DNA of 64,000 bases from JAWWPG01 sp038254365. Lineage in GTDB: Bacteria > Actinomycetota > Actinomycetes > Propionibacteriales > Nocardioidaceae. The position numbers were made by a program, and so were the translations under genes. Positions 22,010 to 30,326 of the stretch are shown here, piece after piece. The notes beneath the pieces are model-generated. The model did not search any database and was not told where the DNA came from. It saw only the letters and a list, made by a program, of their open reading frames with translations. The first letter of the stretch is position 1. The number at the start of each line of letters is the position of its first letter. The DNA lies in the NCBI GenBank assembly GCA_038254365.1, contig JBBSGI010000008.1, positions 22,529-86,528 of the forward strand, written 5' to 3'.

Positions 22010-23032
22010 ATGGGCAGCCCGACCGAGACCGAAGCGATGCGCCGCGCGCTGGCGCTCGCGGGTCAGGTCGACCTCTCGCAGGACCCGAACCCGAGGGTGG
22101 GAGCCGTCGTGCTGTCCGCCGCCGGCAACGTGGTGGGCGAGGCGGCACACCGAGGCGCCGGCACGCCCCACGCCGAGGCCGCCGCGCTGATGGCGGCGCG
22201 GGACCAGGCGCGGGGGGCGACCGTGGTGGTGACGCTCGAGCCCTGCGATCACACTGGCCGGACCGGAGCCTGCACCCAGGCCATCATCTCGGCCGGGGTA
22301 CGGAGGGTCGTCTATGCCCAACGGGACCCGAACCCCGAGGCGGCGGGCGGCGCCGGAACGTTGCGCACCGCCGGTATCGAGGTCGAGGGAGGCCTGCTCG
22401 AGCCGATGGCGCAGGCGCTCAACGCGGGCTGGACCTTCGCGGTCACGCACCGCCGACCCTTCGTCACCTGGAAGTTCGCGGCCACCCTCGACGGCCGGTC
22501 AGCGGCCGCCGACGGCACCTCTCGATGGGTGACCGGGCCACAGGCGAGAGCCGATGTCCACCGGCTGCGAGCCGGATGCGACACGATCCTGGTCGGCACC
22601 GGCACCGTCGCACTCGACAACCCCCGACTGACCGTCCGGACCCCCACCGGTCGGCCGGTCAACTCACCGCGGCAACCCCGTCGGGCCGTCATGGGCCTGC
22701 GTGACCTCCCCGCGGGCAGCCAGATCTTCGACGACGCGGCCGAGACCGTGCTGCTGCGAACCCGTGACCCGCACCGTGGCCTGGCGGAACTCCTCACGGT
22801 CGGCAGCCGCCATGTCTGGCTCGAGGGCGGGCCCACGCTCGGAGCGGCCTTCCTGAGCGCCGGCCTGGTCGACGAGGTCGTCGCCTACGTCGCGGCTGCG
22901 CTCTTGGGCGCCGGGCCGCCGGCCGTCGCCGATCTCGGGATCACCACCATCGGTGACGCGGTCCGGCTCCAGCTTGGCGACGTCACGCGGCTCGGGTCCG
23001 ACGTACGGCTGACGTTGAGAGGATCGAGCTGA
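22010..23032 (+). CDS. ribD: Bifunctional riboflavin deaminase/reductase
   Basis: Deaminates, then reduces, the pyrimidine intermediate of riboflavin synthesis. In the 340-residue protein the N-terminal zinc deaminase domain shows HAEAAAL (zinc His and catalytic Glu, about residue 56) and PCDHTGRTGAC (zinc cysteines). The C-terminal NADPH reductase domain shows TWKFAATLDGRSAA, DTILVGTGTVALDNPRLTVR and LEGGPTLGAAF. First gene after the FMN riboswitch; its stop shares one base with ribE. Confidence 0.95.
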   Translation: MGSPTETEAMRRALALAGQVDLSQDPNPRVGAVVLSAAGNVVGEAAHRGAGTPHAEAAALMAARDQARGATVVVTLEPCDHTGRTGACTQAIISAGVRRVVYAQRDPNPEAAGGAGTLRTAGIEVEGGLLEPMAQALNAGWTFAVTHRRPFVTWKFAATLDGRSAAADGTSRWVTGPQARADVHRLRAGCDTILVGTGTVALDNPRLTVRTPTGRPVNSPRQPRRAVMGLRDLPAGSQIFDDAAETVLLRTRDPHRGLAELLTVGSRHVWLEGGPTLGAAFLSAGLVDEVVAYVAAALLGAGPPAVADLGITTIGDAVRLQLGDVTRLGSDVRLTLRGSS

Positions 23033-23640
23033 TGTTCACCGGAATCGTCGAGGAGCTCGGTGAGGTTCTCACCCTCGACCGCCAGCAGGACTCTGCCCGG
23101 CTCACCGTCCGGGGCGCGCTGGTCACCTCCGACGTGCGCCAGGGTCAGTCGATCGCGGTCAACGGCTGCTGCCTCACGGTCGTCGCACAAGAGGCGGGCG
23201 CGTTCGCCGCCGACGTCATGGCGGAGACGCTGGACCACACCTCGCTCGGCGACCTCTCACCCGGGAGCCGGGTCAACCTCGAGCGGGCGGTGACTCCGCT
23301 CGACCGGCTCGGCGGGCACCTCGTCCAGGGCCACATCGACGGCGTCGGCACCCTCGTCGGTCGCGAACAAACCGAACACTGGGACGTCGTCACCATTGCC
23401 GTCCCGCCCGACCTGCTCCGCTACCTGGCCCACAAGGGGTCCGTCGCGGTCGACGGGGTATCGCTGACGGTGTCCGGACTCTCCGACGAGGACGGGACGT
23501 TCTCGGTCAGCCTCATCCCGGCGACGCTGGCGCTGACCACGCTCGGTTTCACGGCGCCGGGCGACCTGGTCAACCTGGAGGTCGACGTGGTCGCGAAGTA
23601 CGTCGAACGTCTGCTCACCCACTCCCGCGAGGACGGCTGA
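23032..23640 (+). CDS. ribE: Riboflavin synthase alpha chain
   Basis: Dismutates two 6,7-dimethyl-8-ribityllumazines to riboflavin. The 202-residue protein has two homologous lumazine-binding barrels: MFTGIVEELG at the start, NGCCLTV in barrel 1, GHLVQGHIDG at the junction, and VDGVSLTV in barrel 2. One-base overlap with ribD and 1 nt to the next gene indicate a single operon. Confidence 0.96.
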   Translation: MFTGIVEELGEVLTLDRQQDSARLTVRGALVTSDVRQGQSIAVNGCCLTVVAQEAGAFAADVMAETLDHTSLGDLSPGSRVNLERAVTPLDRLGGHLVQGHIDGVGTLVGREQTEHWDVVTIAVPPDLLRYLAHKGSVAVDGVSLTVSGLSDEDGTFSVSLIPATLALTTLGFTAPGDLVNLEVDVVAKYVERLLTHSREDG

Positions 23641-23641
23641 C

Positions 23642-24349
23642 ATGGATCCTGTGCACTGGCTGCTGGACGGCAGCTGGACGATCTCCGGACATCCGGTACT
23701 GCACCGGGAGGTGCTGGGCAACGCCTTCGGGCTGGCCAGCGCGATCCTCGGCATGCGCCGGCTCACCTGGGCCTGGCCGGTGGGCATCGTGGGCAACGTC
23801 GTCCTGTTCACGGTCTTCGTCTCCGGCATTTTCGACAAGCCGCAGGCCCACGACCTCTGGGGTCAGGCCGGGCGGCAGGTCTTCTTCCTCGCGGTCAGCG
23901 TCTACGGCTGGTGGCGCTGGCAGCAGAGCAAGCGCCGGGGAGGGGCACCCGACGGGGGGGCGATCGTGCCCCGGTGGGCCCGCGCTAACGAGCTGCGCGT
24001 GATGATCCTGGCCGGCACCGCGATGATGTTCGTCTTCTTCTATGTCCTGCGCTGGCTCGACTCCTACCTCCCCCTGGCCGACGCCTGGATCCTCACCGGC
24101 AGCATCCTGGCGACGTACGGGATGGCCCGCGGGTACGTCGACTTCTGGTGGATCTGGGTTGGTGTCGACATCGTCGGGGTGCCGCTGCTGTACCGGGCGC
24201 AGTACTACCCGAGCGCGGTCATGTACGTCGTGTACGGCGCCTTCTGCCTCGGAGGTTTCGTGGCCTGGGCCAGGGTGGAGCGGCGACTGAACCCAGCCCC
24301 GGCGGACCGGTCGAGCCCCGAGCCACAGGAGGCGATGACCGATGCCTGA
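23642..24349 (+). CDS. PnuC-family transporter, probably riboflavin uptake (PnuX/RibM-like)
   Basis: Membrane protein of 235 residues with about seven hydrophobic helices and a PnuC core, including GIVGNVVLF and the Trp-rich VYGWWRWQQ and DFWWIWVGVDI segments. PnuC proteins move vitamins by facilitated diffusion coupled to phosphorylation in the cell. Homologs inside riboswitch-controlled rib operons of Corynebacterium and Streptomyces (PnuX/RibM) carry riboflavin rather than nicotinamide riboside. The position between ribE and ribBA under the FMN riboswitch supports riboflavin. The stop overlaps the ribBA start by 8 nt. Confidence 0.87.
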   Translation: MDPVHWLLDGSWTISGHPVLHREVLGNAFGLASAILGMRRLTWAWPVGIVGNVVLFTVFVSGIFDKPQAHDLWGQAGRQVFFLAVSVYGWWRWQQSKRRGGAPDGGAIVPRWARANELRVMILAGTAMMFVFFYVLRWLDSYLPLADAWILTGSILATYGMARGYVDFWWIWVGVDIVGVPLLYRAQYYPSAVMYVVYGAFCLGGFVAWARVERRLNPAPADRSSPEPQEAMTDA

Positions 24350-25595
24350 GCTACGGTTCGACCGGATCGAACAGGCGGTGGCGGAGCTGGCGGCGGGCCA
24401 TGCCGTCGTGGTGCTGGACGACGAGACGCGGGAGAACGAGGGCGACCTGGTCTTCGCGGCCGGTCGGGCAACGCCGGAGCTCCTCGCGTTCACCGTCCGC
24501 CACAGCAGCGGCCTGGTGTGTGTGCCGATGGAGGGCGACGACCTGGACCGGCTGTCCCTGCCGCAGATGACCAGAGTCAACAACGAGGCGATGCGGACCG
24601 CGTTCACCGTCTCGGTCGACGCGGCGAGCGCGGTGTCGACGGGCATCTCCGCCGCCGACCGGGCGCGGACGATCCGCGTACTGGCGGACCCGGCGAGCAC
24701 CGCCGACGACCTGGTCCGACCGGGGCACGTCTTCCCGTTGCGCTCCTGCGCCGGCGGGGTGCTCAGTCGCCCCGGCCACACCGAGGCCGCCGTTGACCTG
24801 GTGCGGCTCGCCGGTCTCCGGCCGGTCGGGGTGATCGCCGAGCTGGTCGACGATGACGGGACCATGCGCCGCGGTCGACGGCTCCGGGAGTTCGCCGACG
24901 AGCACGGCCTGGTTCTGGTCTCGATCGCCGACCTGGTAGCCCACCGCCGGCAACGGGAGGCGCCGGTCGAGCGGGTCGCCACCACCAGGCTGCCCACGGC
25001 GGCCGGTGACTTCACGGCGATCGGGTACCGCGACATGGTGACCGGCATCGAGCACGTTGCGCTGGTCCACGGCGATCTGGCCGGAGGGGCCGACGTCCTG
25101 GTCCGGCTGCACTCGGAGTGCCTGACCGGCGACGCGCTCGGTTCCCGCCGCTGCGACTGTGGCCAGCAGCTCCGAGGCGCGATGGAGGCCGTCGTCGCTC
25201 GTGGTCGGGGCGTGGTGGTATACCTGCGAGGTCACGAGGGCCGAGGCATCGGTCTGCTGCACAAGCTGCGGGCCTACACGCTGCAGGACGGGGGACTCGA
25301 CACGGTGGAGGCTAACCTCGAGCTCGGGCTGCCCGCCGACGCCCGCGACTACGCCGTAGGCGCTTGGGTTCTCGCGGACCTAGGAGTCCGGTCGGTGAAC
25401 CTGATGACCAACAACCCCGCCAAGGAGGAGGCGCTCGCCGCCGCTGGCATCGACGTGGCGTCCCGGGTCGCCGTACCGGTCGAGGTGCACGCCGACAACC
25501 GGCGCTACCTCGCCACCAAGCGCGACCGGATGGGACACGCGCTCGCCACGGACCTCGGTGAGGTATACGACGCCGCCGGGGCAGGAGGGCCATGA
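24342..25595 (+). CDS. ribBA: Bifunctional DHBP synthase / GTP cyclohydrolase II
   Basis: Makes both riboflavin precursors: dihydroxybutanone phosphate from ribulose 5-phosphate (RibB) and the pyrimidine from GTP (RibA). In the 417-residue protein the RibB domain (1-200) has DDETRENEGDLVF, RHSSGLVCVPM and GHVFPLRSCAGGVLSRPGHT. The RibA domain (from about 205) has RLHSECLTGDALGSRRCDCG with three zinc cysteines, YLRGHEGRGIG and MTNNPAK. All key residues are intact. It overlaps ribH as ATGA. Confidence 0.96.
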   Translation: MPELRFDRIEQAVAELAAGHAVVVLDDETRENEGDLVFAAGRATPELLAFTVRHSSGLVCVPMEGDDLDRLSLPQMTRVNNEAMRTAFTVSVDAASAVSTGISAADRARTIRVLADPASTADDLVRPGHVFPLRSCAGGVLSRPGHTEAAVDLVRLAGLRPVGVIAELVDDDGTMRRGRRLREFADEHGLVLVSIADLVAHRRQREAPVERVATTRLPTAAGDFTAIGYRDMVTGIEHVALVHGDLAGGADVLVRLHSECLTGDALGSRRCDCGQQLRGAMEAVVARGRGVVVYLRGHEGRGIGLLHKLRAYTLQDGGLDTVEANLELGLPADARDYAVGAWVLADLGVRSVNLMTNNPAKEEALAAAGIDVASRVAVPVEVHADNRRYLATKRDRMGHALATDLGEVYDAAGAGGP

Positions 25596-26077
25596 GCGGG
25601 TCCGGCCACCCGGTCCTGCGGACCCTCGATGGCAGCGGGATGCGGGTCGCGATCGCAGCGTCCCGCTGGCACAGCCAGGTCATGGCCGGCCTGCTCGACG
25701 GAGCGCTGCGGGCGCTCGACGACGCCCAGGTCGACTCACCCACGGTGGTGCGCGCCGCGGGCTGTTTCGAGTTGCCGGTCGTGTGCCAGGCGCTGGCGGG
25801 GGCAGGTTTCGACGCCGTGGTGGCCCTCGGGGTCGTCATCCGCGGCGGCACCCCACACTTCGACTACATCTGCCGGGCCGTCACCGACGGGCTGGCCAGG
25901 GTCGCCCTCGAGTCCGGAGTGCCGGTCGGTTTCGGCATCCTCACCTGCGGCGACGAGGCGCAGGCTCTGGACCGGGCCGGGTTGGCCGGTTCGCAGGAGG
26001 ACAAGGGCTTCGAGGCCGCCCACGCCGCACTCGACACTGCACTTACGCTCCGCAGGCTGCCCGCTCGTAATGGTTGA
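25592..26077 (+). CDS. ribH: Lumazine synthase
   Basis: Condenses the RibD product with dihydroxybutanone phosphate to dimethyl-ribityllumazine. The 161-residue protein has the N-terminal strand VAIAASRWHSQV with the ring-stacking Trp, GCFELPV, ALGVVIRGGTPHFDYICRAV (phosphate- and substrate-binding region) and PVGFGILTCGDEAQA. Last enzyme of the rib operon; the following PH-domain gene starts 8 nt before its stop. Confidence 0.95.
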   Translation: MSGSGHPVLRTLDGSGMRVAIAASRWHSQVMAGLLDGALRALDDAQVDSPTVVRAAGCFELPVVCQALAGAGFDAVVALGVVIRGGTPHFDYICRAVTDGLARVALESGVPVGFGILTCGDEAQALDRAGLAGSQEDKGFEAAHAALDTALTLRRLPARNG

Positions 26078-26528
26078 GCCGCGGTCGCTGCCGAAGGTCT
26101 ACCGCCCGCTCGGGGCGCGTATGGTCTCCGCGGTCTCCGCGGCAGTGCTCACCGCCGTCGTCGTGTTCCTTTGGCTGATGCTGCCCGGCCGGGTGCAGGA
26201 CCAGTTCGACTGGTTCCAGCGGGGTACCTTGTTGCTCTTCTTCCTGGTCGTGCTGTTCGTCCTGTACGGCGTCTTCCGCACCCGGGTCGCGGTGTCGGAC
26301 CATGGGCTCAGCGTGACGAACGGGTACCGGAGCCACGACTTCGTGTGGGCCCAGGTCGTGGCCATCTCGCTGAGCCGTCACCGGCCCTGGGCCTCGCTAG
26401 ACCTGGCCGACGGCAGCACCCGGGCGGTGATGGCGCTGCAGACCGCAGACGGCCCGCGTGCCATCGCGTCCGCCCAGGAGATCGCCGCGCTGATCTTGCG
26501 ACGGACGAGGACCGAACGCGACACCTGA
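26070..26528 (+). CDS. PH-domain membrane protein
   Basis: A 152-residue protein with two N-terminal transmembrane helices (about 20-38 and 50-68, GTLLLFFLVVLFVLYGVF). A bacterial PH-like domain follows (TRVAVSDHGLSVTNGYRSHDFVWAQVVAISL), the arrangement of the Low-Mr PH family common next to ribH in actinobacteria. Function unknown. It overlaps ribH by 8 nt and is probably translated from the rib operon mRNA. It converges with the DUF1116 gene 5 nt downstream. Confidence 0.83.
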   Translation: MVEPRSLPKVYRPLGARMVSAVSAAVLTAVVVFLWLMLPGRVQDQFDWFQRGTLLLFFLVVLFVLYGVFRTRVAVSDHGLSVTNGYRSHDFVWAQVVAISLSRHRPWASLDLADGSTRAVMALQTADGPRAIASAQEIAALILRRTRTERDT

Positions 26529-26533
26529 GCCGG

Positions 26534-27928
26534 TCAACCGACGGCGGACGCCAGCGCGCCGAGCGCCCGCCGGAAGCAGTCCATGGGTGGCGTCACCAGG
26601 CCAGCACCGACCTGCCCGGTGCCGGCCAGTCGACCGGCGATCCCGGTGTTGATCTGCGGCAGGGTACCGGTACGCACGACCGCCGTCACGTCGATCCCGG
26701 TCGGCGCACCGCGGAAGTCGAGCACCGGGATCGCCCACGCCGGGTTCTCACCTACACAGAGGTCGTGCATCCGGGCCGTGGTGGACAGCGCGTCGGAGAC
26801 GGTTCCGCCGACGAACCGGACGATCGCGGGCGCCGTCGCCATCGCGAAGCCGCCGATCCCCGCCGTCTCGGTCACCGCCGAGTCGCCGATGTCGGCGTTC
26901 GCGTCGCCCGGTCCGTAGTCACCGAGGTACAGACCTTCGGCGGTCTGCGCGGGCCCGGTGAACCAAGTGTCGCCGGTCCCGGACACCCGGATCCCGAAAT
27001 CCGTGCCGTTGCGCGCCATCGTGGTGACCACGCAGGAGCCGGGTACGCCGTGCCCGGCCGCCGTGACCAGCGCGCAGGCGGGCATCGACAGGTTGAGGAA
27101 GAAATGGTCGTTGCCCGCAATGAACCGGGCCACCGCCGCGACGTCGGCCGCCGGCAGAGACGACTCGGCCAGATGCGGGAACCACTCCCGGAGCAACATC
27201 AAAGTGCCGGACCGGTTGCGGTTATGCCCCTCATCGCCCATCTGCAGCATCTGGGCGATGGTCGCCTTCAGGTCGAGAGGTCCGGCCGCGCGGACGCCTC
27301 GACGCAGCGCCGGCCCCAGGACCTCGGCCATCCAGCCCAGCCGTTCGAGGACGTCGGGTGAGTAGGCGCCGTACCGCAGCACCTTGCCCAGTCCCTCGTT
27401 GAGCGTGCACCAGGCTTGTCGGCCGCCGACGGCGTCGGTCACCTCGAACACCCACATCGAGGACGACACGACCCCCGCCATCGGCCCGACCGCTCCGCGG
27501 TGGTGACAGGGCTCCCAGCTGAACGACCCCGCGGCGAACCGGCGTTCGGCGTCCTGTGGCGACCCGGCCACGCCTTCGAGCATCGCGGCACCCAGCAGGG
27601 CCCCCCGGAGTGGACCGGACATCCGGTCCCAGCTGACCGGTGGTCCGGCGTGCAGGAAGTGACCGCGCTCGAGGCCGAGTGCGTCGGTGGCCGGCCGGAC
27701 GTCGGTGAGCCGCGGGGATGCGCCGAGCATCTGTCGCAGCGCCTGGTCGTTCGCCGCCGTACGGCGGGGGTCCAGCATGACCGCCCGGAGGTCGGCCTCG
27801 GTTCCGGCGACCGGGGGAGCCCACTCGACCCGGCTGACCTGGACTGCCTGCGACTCCAGGGACTGCGCGAAGAGCTCGGCTCCGGCGGCCACGACCCGGG
27901 CCGCGGAGGTGACGTGCGCGGCGTTCAC
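26534..27928 (-). CDS. DUF1116 protein, AllG/YlbE-like subunit of a carbamoyltransferase
   Basis: A 464-residue DUF1116 protein. Its E. coli relative YlbE has been assigned, as AllG, to a three-component oxamate carbamoyltransferase with FdrA (AllF) and YlbF (AllH). Conserved parts are the central MGDEGHNRN, AGNDHFFLNLSM, VTTMARNGTDFGIRV and the Gly-rich ETAGIGGFAMATAP. The gene follows the fdrA homolog with a 4-nt overlap (27925-27928) and is last in the minus-strand operon. With no allantoin genes nearby and a barbiturase 21 kb away, I infer its substrate is ureidomalonate rather than oxalurate. Confidence 0.88.
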   Translation of the reverse strand: MNAAHVTSAARVVAAGAELFAQSLESQAVQVSRVEWAPPVAGTEADLRAVMLDPRRTAANDQALRQMLGASPRLTDVRPATDALGLERGHFLHAGPPVSWDRMSGPLRGALLGAAMLEGVAGSPQDAERRFAAGSFSWEPCHHRGAVGPMAGVVSSSMWVFEVTDAVGGRQAWCTLNEGLGKVLRYGAYSPDVLERLGWMAEVLGPALRRGVRAAGPLDLKATIAQMLQMGDEGHNRNRSGTLMLLREWFPHLAESSLPAADVAAVARFIAGNDHFFLNLSMPACALVTAAGHGVPGSCVVTTMARNGTDFGIRVSGTGDTWFTGPAQTAEGLYLGDYGPGDANADIGDSAVTETAGIGGFAMATAPAIVRFVGGTVSDALSTTARMHDLCVGENPAWAIPVLDFRGAPTGIDVTAVVRTGTLPQINTGIAGRLAGTGQVGAGLVTPPMDCFRRALGALASAVG

Positions 27929-29388
27929 GGGGCCACCGCCAAGACCAGGCCGGCCGCCTCCCGGGCGGCCGCGGCGTTGGACGCGTGGACGATCGCGCCG
28001 GCGTCCCGGAGCCGCCGCGCCGTCGTGGCCAGGTCCTGCGGGTCGTCACGGGTGCCGATGAGGGAAACCACGACCGGCTTACCGGCTCCGTCGATGAGCT
28101 CGGCCAGGTCCGCCGCGGGATCGGGGTGGGCGCCCAGGCCGAGGACCACGTCGAGCAGGACGGCGGCGCAGCCCGGGTCGGTGAGCTCGGCGGTCAGCCG
28201 GTCGAGGCGCAGGCTCGGGTCGATCATCGGGTGTGGTCGCCCGGCGGTCAGCCGGTCGTCGCCGAAGTCGACGAAGACGTGGCCGTCTGCGCAGAGGCCG
28301 GCGCCAAGTGCCGGCTGGTCGGCCAGCGCGATGTTGGAGTGCACGGTATGGAGCAGCGGTGCCACGACGAGCATCGCCTCCGTGCACAGCGTCCCCCCGC
28401 AGAACAGCCCGCGGAGGTGACCCGGACTCCCCACGGGAGCCGGCGGGCCCCAGCGCCGCGGCGTCACCCACGTCCGACCCAGGCGGGTGCAGACGTCGAC
28501 CGCGGTGCTCGTCAGGTCCAGAAGGCCGGCGCCCAGATACCCGAGGACTACCGGGGTGCCCATGCCACCGACGTGCTTCGCGACGGCCTCGGCCACGGCA
28601 GCGGAGGGTGGCTTCGACACCAGCACCACCAACTCGACCTCGGGGGCAGCGTCCAGCCGGTCGAGCGCCTCCAGCGTCGACCGGGCGGCGACTCGCTCGT
28701 CGAGATCTCGCCCCCCGACCCCGAGGCAGTGCCGGACCCCGATGTCGCAGGCGTCCAGCAGGGCCATCATGTGCTGGGCGCCGGTGCCGGAAGCGGCCAC
28801 CAGCCCGACCGGCCCCGGTCGTACCACGTTGGCGAAGCCGAGACCGACGCCGTCGACTACCGCAGTGCCGCAGTCGGGCCCCATCACGAGGAGACCGGCG
28901 GCCTCGGCCATGGTCTTGAGCGCGACCTCGTCGTCGACCGACACGTTGTCGCTGAAGATCATCACGTCGAGGCCATGCGCAAGAGCGTCGGCCGCGTCGA
29001 CGGCCGCCACTCGCCCGGGGGTGCTGACCAGGGCCAGGGTCGCGTCGGGGCTGCGGCGGACCGCGGCCCCGATGGTCGTCGGCGGAGGATCGCGGGTGGC
29101 TCCCGACGCGGCTGTTCCGGGTCGGCTCTGCAAGGCCGCGTCGAGCACGTCCCGAGCCGCCTGCGCGGCGTCGTCGTCGCGCGCCTCGATCGCCACCAGC
29201 AGGTCGTTGGGCCCCGGGGCGCCGGGGATCTCGAAGCCCAGGTCGCGCGCCAGGTCCAGGTTGAGCCCGGTAGCCATCGCGACCAGGGCCCGGGTGACAC
29301 CGGCCCCGCCGGTGATGTCGCGGCTTAGGGCCAGCAGACTCACCGAGTCCCGGTATGCCCCGGGCCGCACCTCCACCAGGCGGGTCAC
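27925..29388 (-). CDS. fdrA: FdrA-like (AllF) subunit of a carbamoyltransferase
   Basis: A 487-residue protein of the FdrA/succinyl-CoA-synthetase-like superfamily, with no membrane segments. Diagnostic segments shared with E. coli FdrA are MGPDCGTAVVDGVGLGFANV, VAASGTGAQHMMALL and GVGGRDL; two CoA-ligase-like Rossmann domains follow one another (about 105-250 and 260-480). In E. coli the family takes part in oxalurate phosphorolysis to oxamate and carbamoyl phosphate. The GTG start overlaps the DUF2877 stop as GTGA and gives the family-typical TRLVEVRPGAYRDSV. At 487 residues it is somewhat shorter than E. coli FdrA (about 555). Confidence 0.9.
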   Translation of the reverse strand: MTRLVEVRPGAYRDSVSLLALSRDITGGAGVTRALVAMATGLNLDLARDLGFEIPGAPGPNDLLVAIEARDDDAAQAARDVLDAALQSRPGTAASGATRDPPPTTIGAAVRRSPDATLALVSTPGRVAAVDAADALAHGLDVMIFSDNVSVDDEVALKTMAEAAGLLVMGPDCGTAVVDGVGLGFANVVRPGPVGLVAASGTGAQHMMALLDACDIGVRHCLGVGGRDLDERVAARSTLEALDRLDAAPEVELVVLVSKPPSAAVAEAVAKHVGGMGTPVVLGYLGAGLLDLTSTAVDVCTRLGRTWVTPRRWGPPAPVGSPGHLRGLFCGGTLCTEAMLVVAPLLHTVHSNIALADQPALGAGLCADGHVFVDFGDDRLTAGRPHPMIDPSLRLDRLTAELTDPGCAAVLLDVVLGLGAHPDPAADLAELIDGAGKPVVVSLIGTRDDPQDLATTARRLRDAGAIVHASNAAAAREAAGLVLAVAP

Positions 29389-30092
29389 GCGGCGACTGCC
29401 AGGGCTGGCGTCTCGAGGACCGCCGCGAGGCCGACGACGAGACCCCGTCCGGATGAATGACCGACCGCGAGCAGGCGCTGAAGCGCGGCACTCACCGGCC
29501 GGCCGGCCGCCAAAGCGGTCAGGACGGCGGCGACCTCGGGAATGCACCAGCCGTCGGCCGCGCACCGCAGCAGGGTGGCCGAGGCGGCTGTCGTCCTGGC
29601 CTCGAGGTCGGTGCCGGTGATCGCCTCGGCCAGCCACCGGGACCGCTCGTCGCCAGCCGCGATCAGCCCCAGCATGAGGCCGCAGAGGATGTCGTCGCCG
29701 TACGGCGTGAGACCCTCGCCGCTGCCCAGCTGGTGCCGCCAGCCCGCGATGAGCCGGGCGGCGCGACCCGATGCTGCGGCGTGGGTTCGCCCGGCCCCAA
29801 GGACCACCCGGGCGGGGGTGAACCAGCGCCGCACCACCACCGGCCTGTCGTCGTACCATAGGCAGCCTGCGCCGATGCCCACCTCGGGACAGTCCGACGG
29901 CAGGTCAGGCACCAGCAGGGACGGCGGGAGCAGGACCGCCCGGGGGGTCACCAGGGCCACCGTCGAGTGGTGCCCGGGTCGGCTGAGCAGCCAGGCTTCC
30001 CGGCCACGGTGCACCAGCGTCAGCGCGGTTCGCGGGCCGCGCAACGCCTCCGCACACAAGACGCTGGCCGCCAGGCTGCCGGACGATGTCAC
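29385..30092 (-). CDS. DUF2877 protein, AllH/YlbF-like subunit of a carbamoyltransferase
   Basis: A 235-residue DUF2877 protein; the E. coli relative YlbF is AllH of the oxamate carbamoyltransferase complex. The most conserved part is GSGEGLTPYGDDILCGLMLG (about 125-145). GTG 30092 is chosen because GGAGG lies 5 nt upstream; longer reading to 30146 has no ribosome-binding site. First gene of the minus-strand trio DUF2877-fdrA-DUF1116, all joined by 4-nt overlaps, so a stoichiometric complex is plausible. Confidence 0.84.
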   Translation of the reverse strand: MTSSGSLAASVLCAEALRGPRTALTLVHRGREAWLLSRPGHHSTVALVTPRAVLLPPSLLVPDLPSDCPEVGIGAGCLWYDDRPVVVRRWFTPARVVLGAGRTHAAASGRAARLIAGWRHQLGSGEGLTPYGDDILCGLMLGLIAAGDERSRWLAEAITGTDLEARTTAASATLLRCAADGWCIPEVAAVLTALAAGRPVSAALQRLLAVGHSSGRGLVVGLAAVLETPALAVAA

Positions 30093-30136
30093 CTGACCTC
30101 CTCGGCTGGGTCGGCGGGACGGTGGATAGATGGAGG

Positions 30137-30150
30137 ATAGTGCCAACTAT
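30137..30150. promoter_or_regulatory. Candidate operator, inverted repeat ATAGT-N4-ACTAT
   Basis: A perfect 5-bp inverted repeat, ATAGTGCCAACTAT, is the most AT-rich element of the 234-nt gap (30093-30326) between the divergent DUF2877 and permease genes. A regulator binding here could control both directions. No regulator gene of a recognised family lies in the cluster, so the binding protein is unknown. The short arms make chance occurrence possible. Confidence 0.35.
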
Positions 30151-30326
30151 TCGGCCGGCTCCGGCTCGACCTGGCGCTGGCGCTGCGCGTCCTGGCGAGC
30201 AGACCCGCTGGGCGGCGGCGCGCCGCAGGCGCGAACCGGGCTGCGAAGGGCATCCTGATCCCAGGTGACGTCCGTCACGGGACGGGTGGGGGGTCGTCAC
30301 GCGGGTCGGCGAGGCGGGAGACGGCA

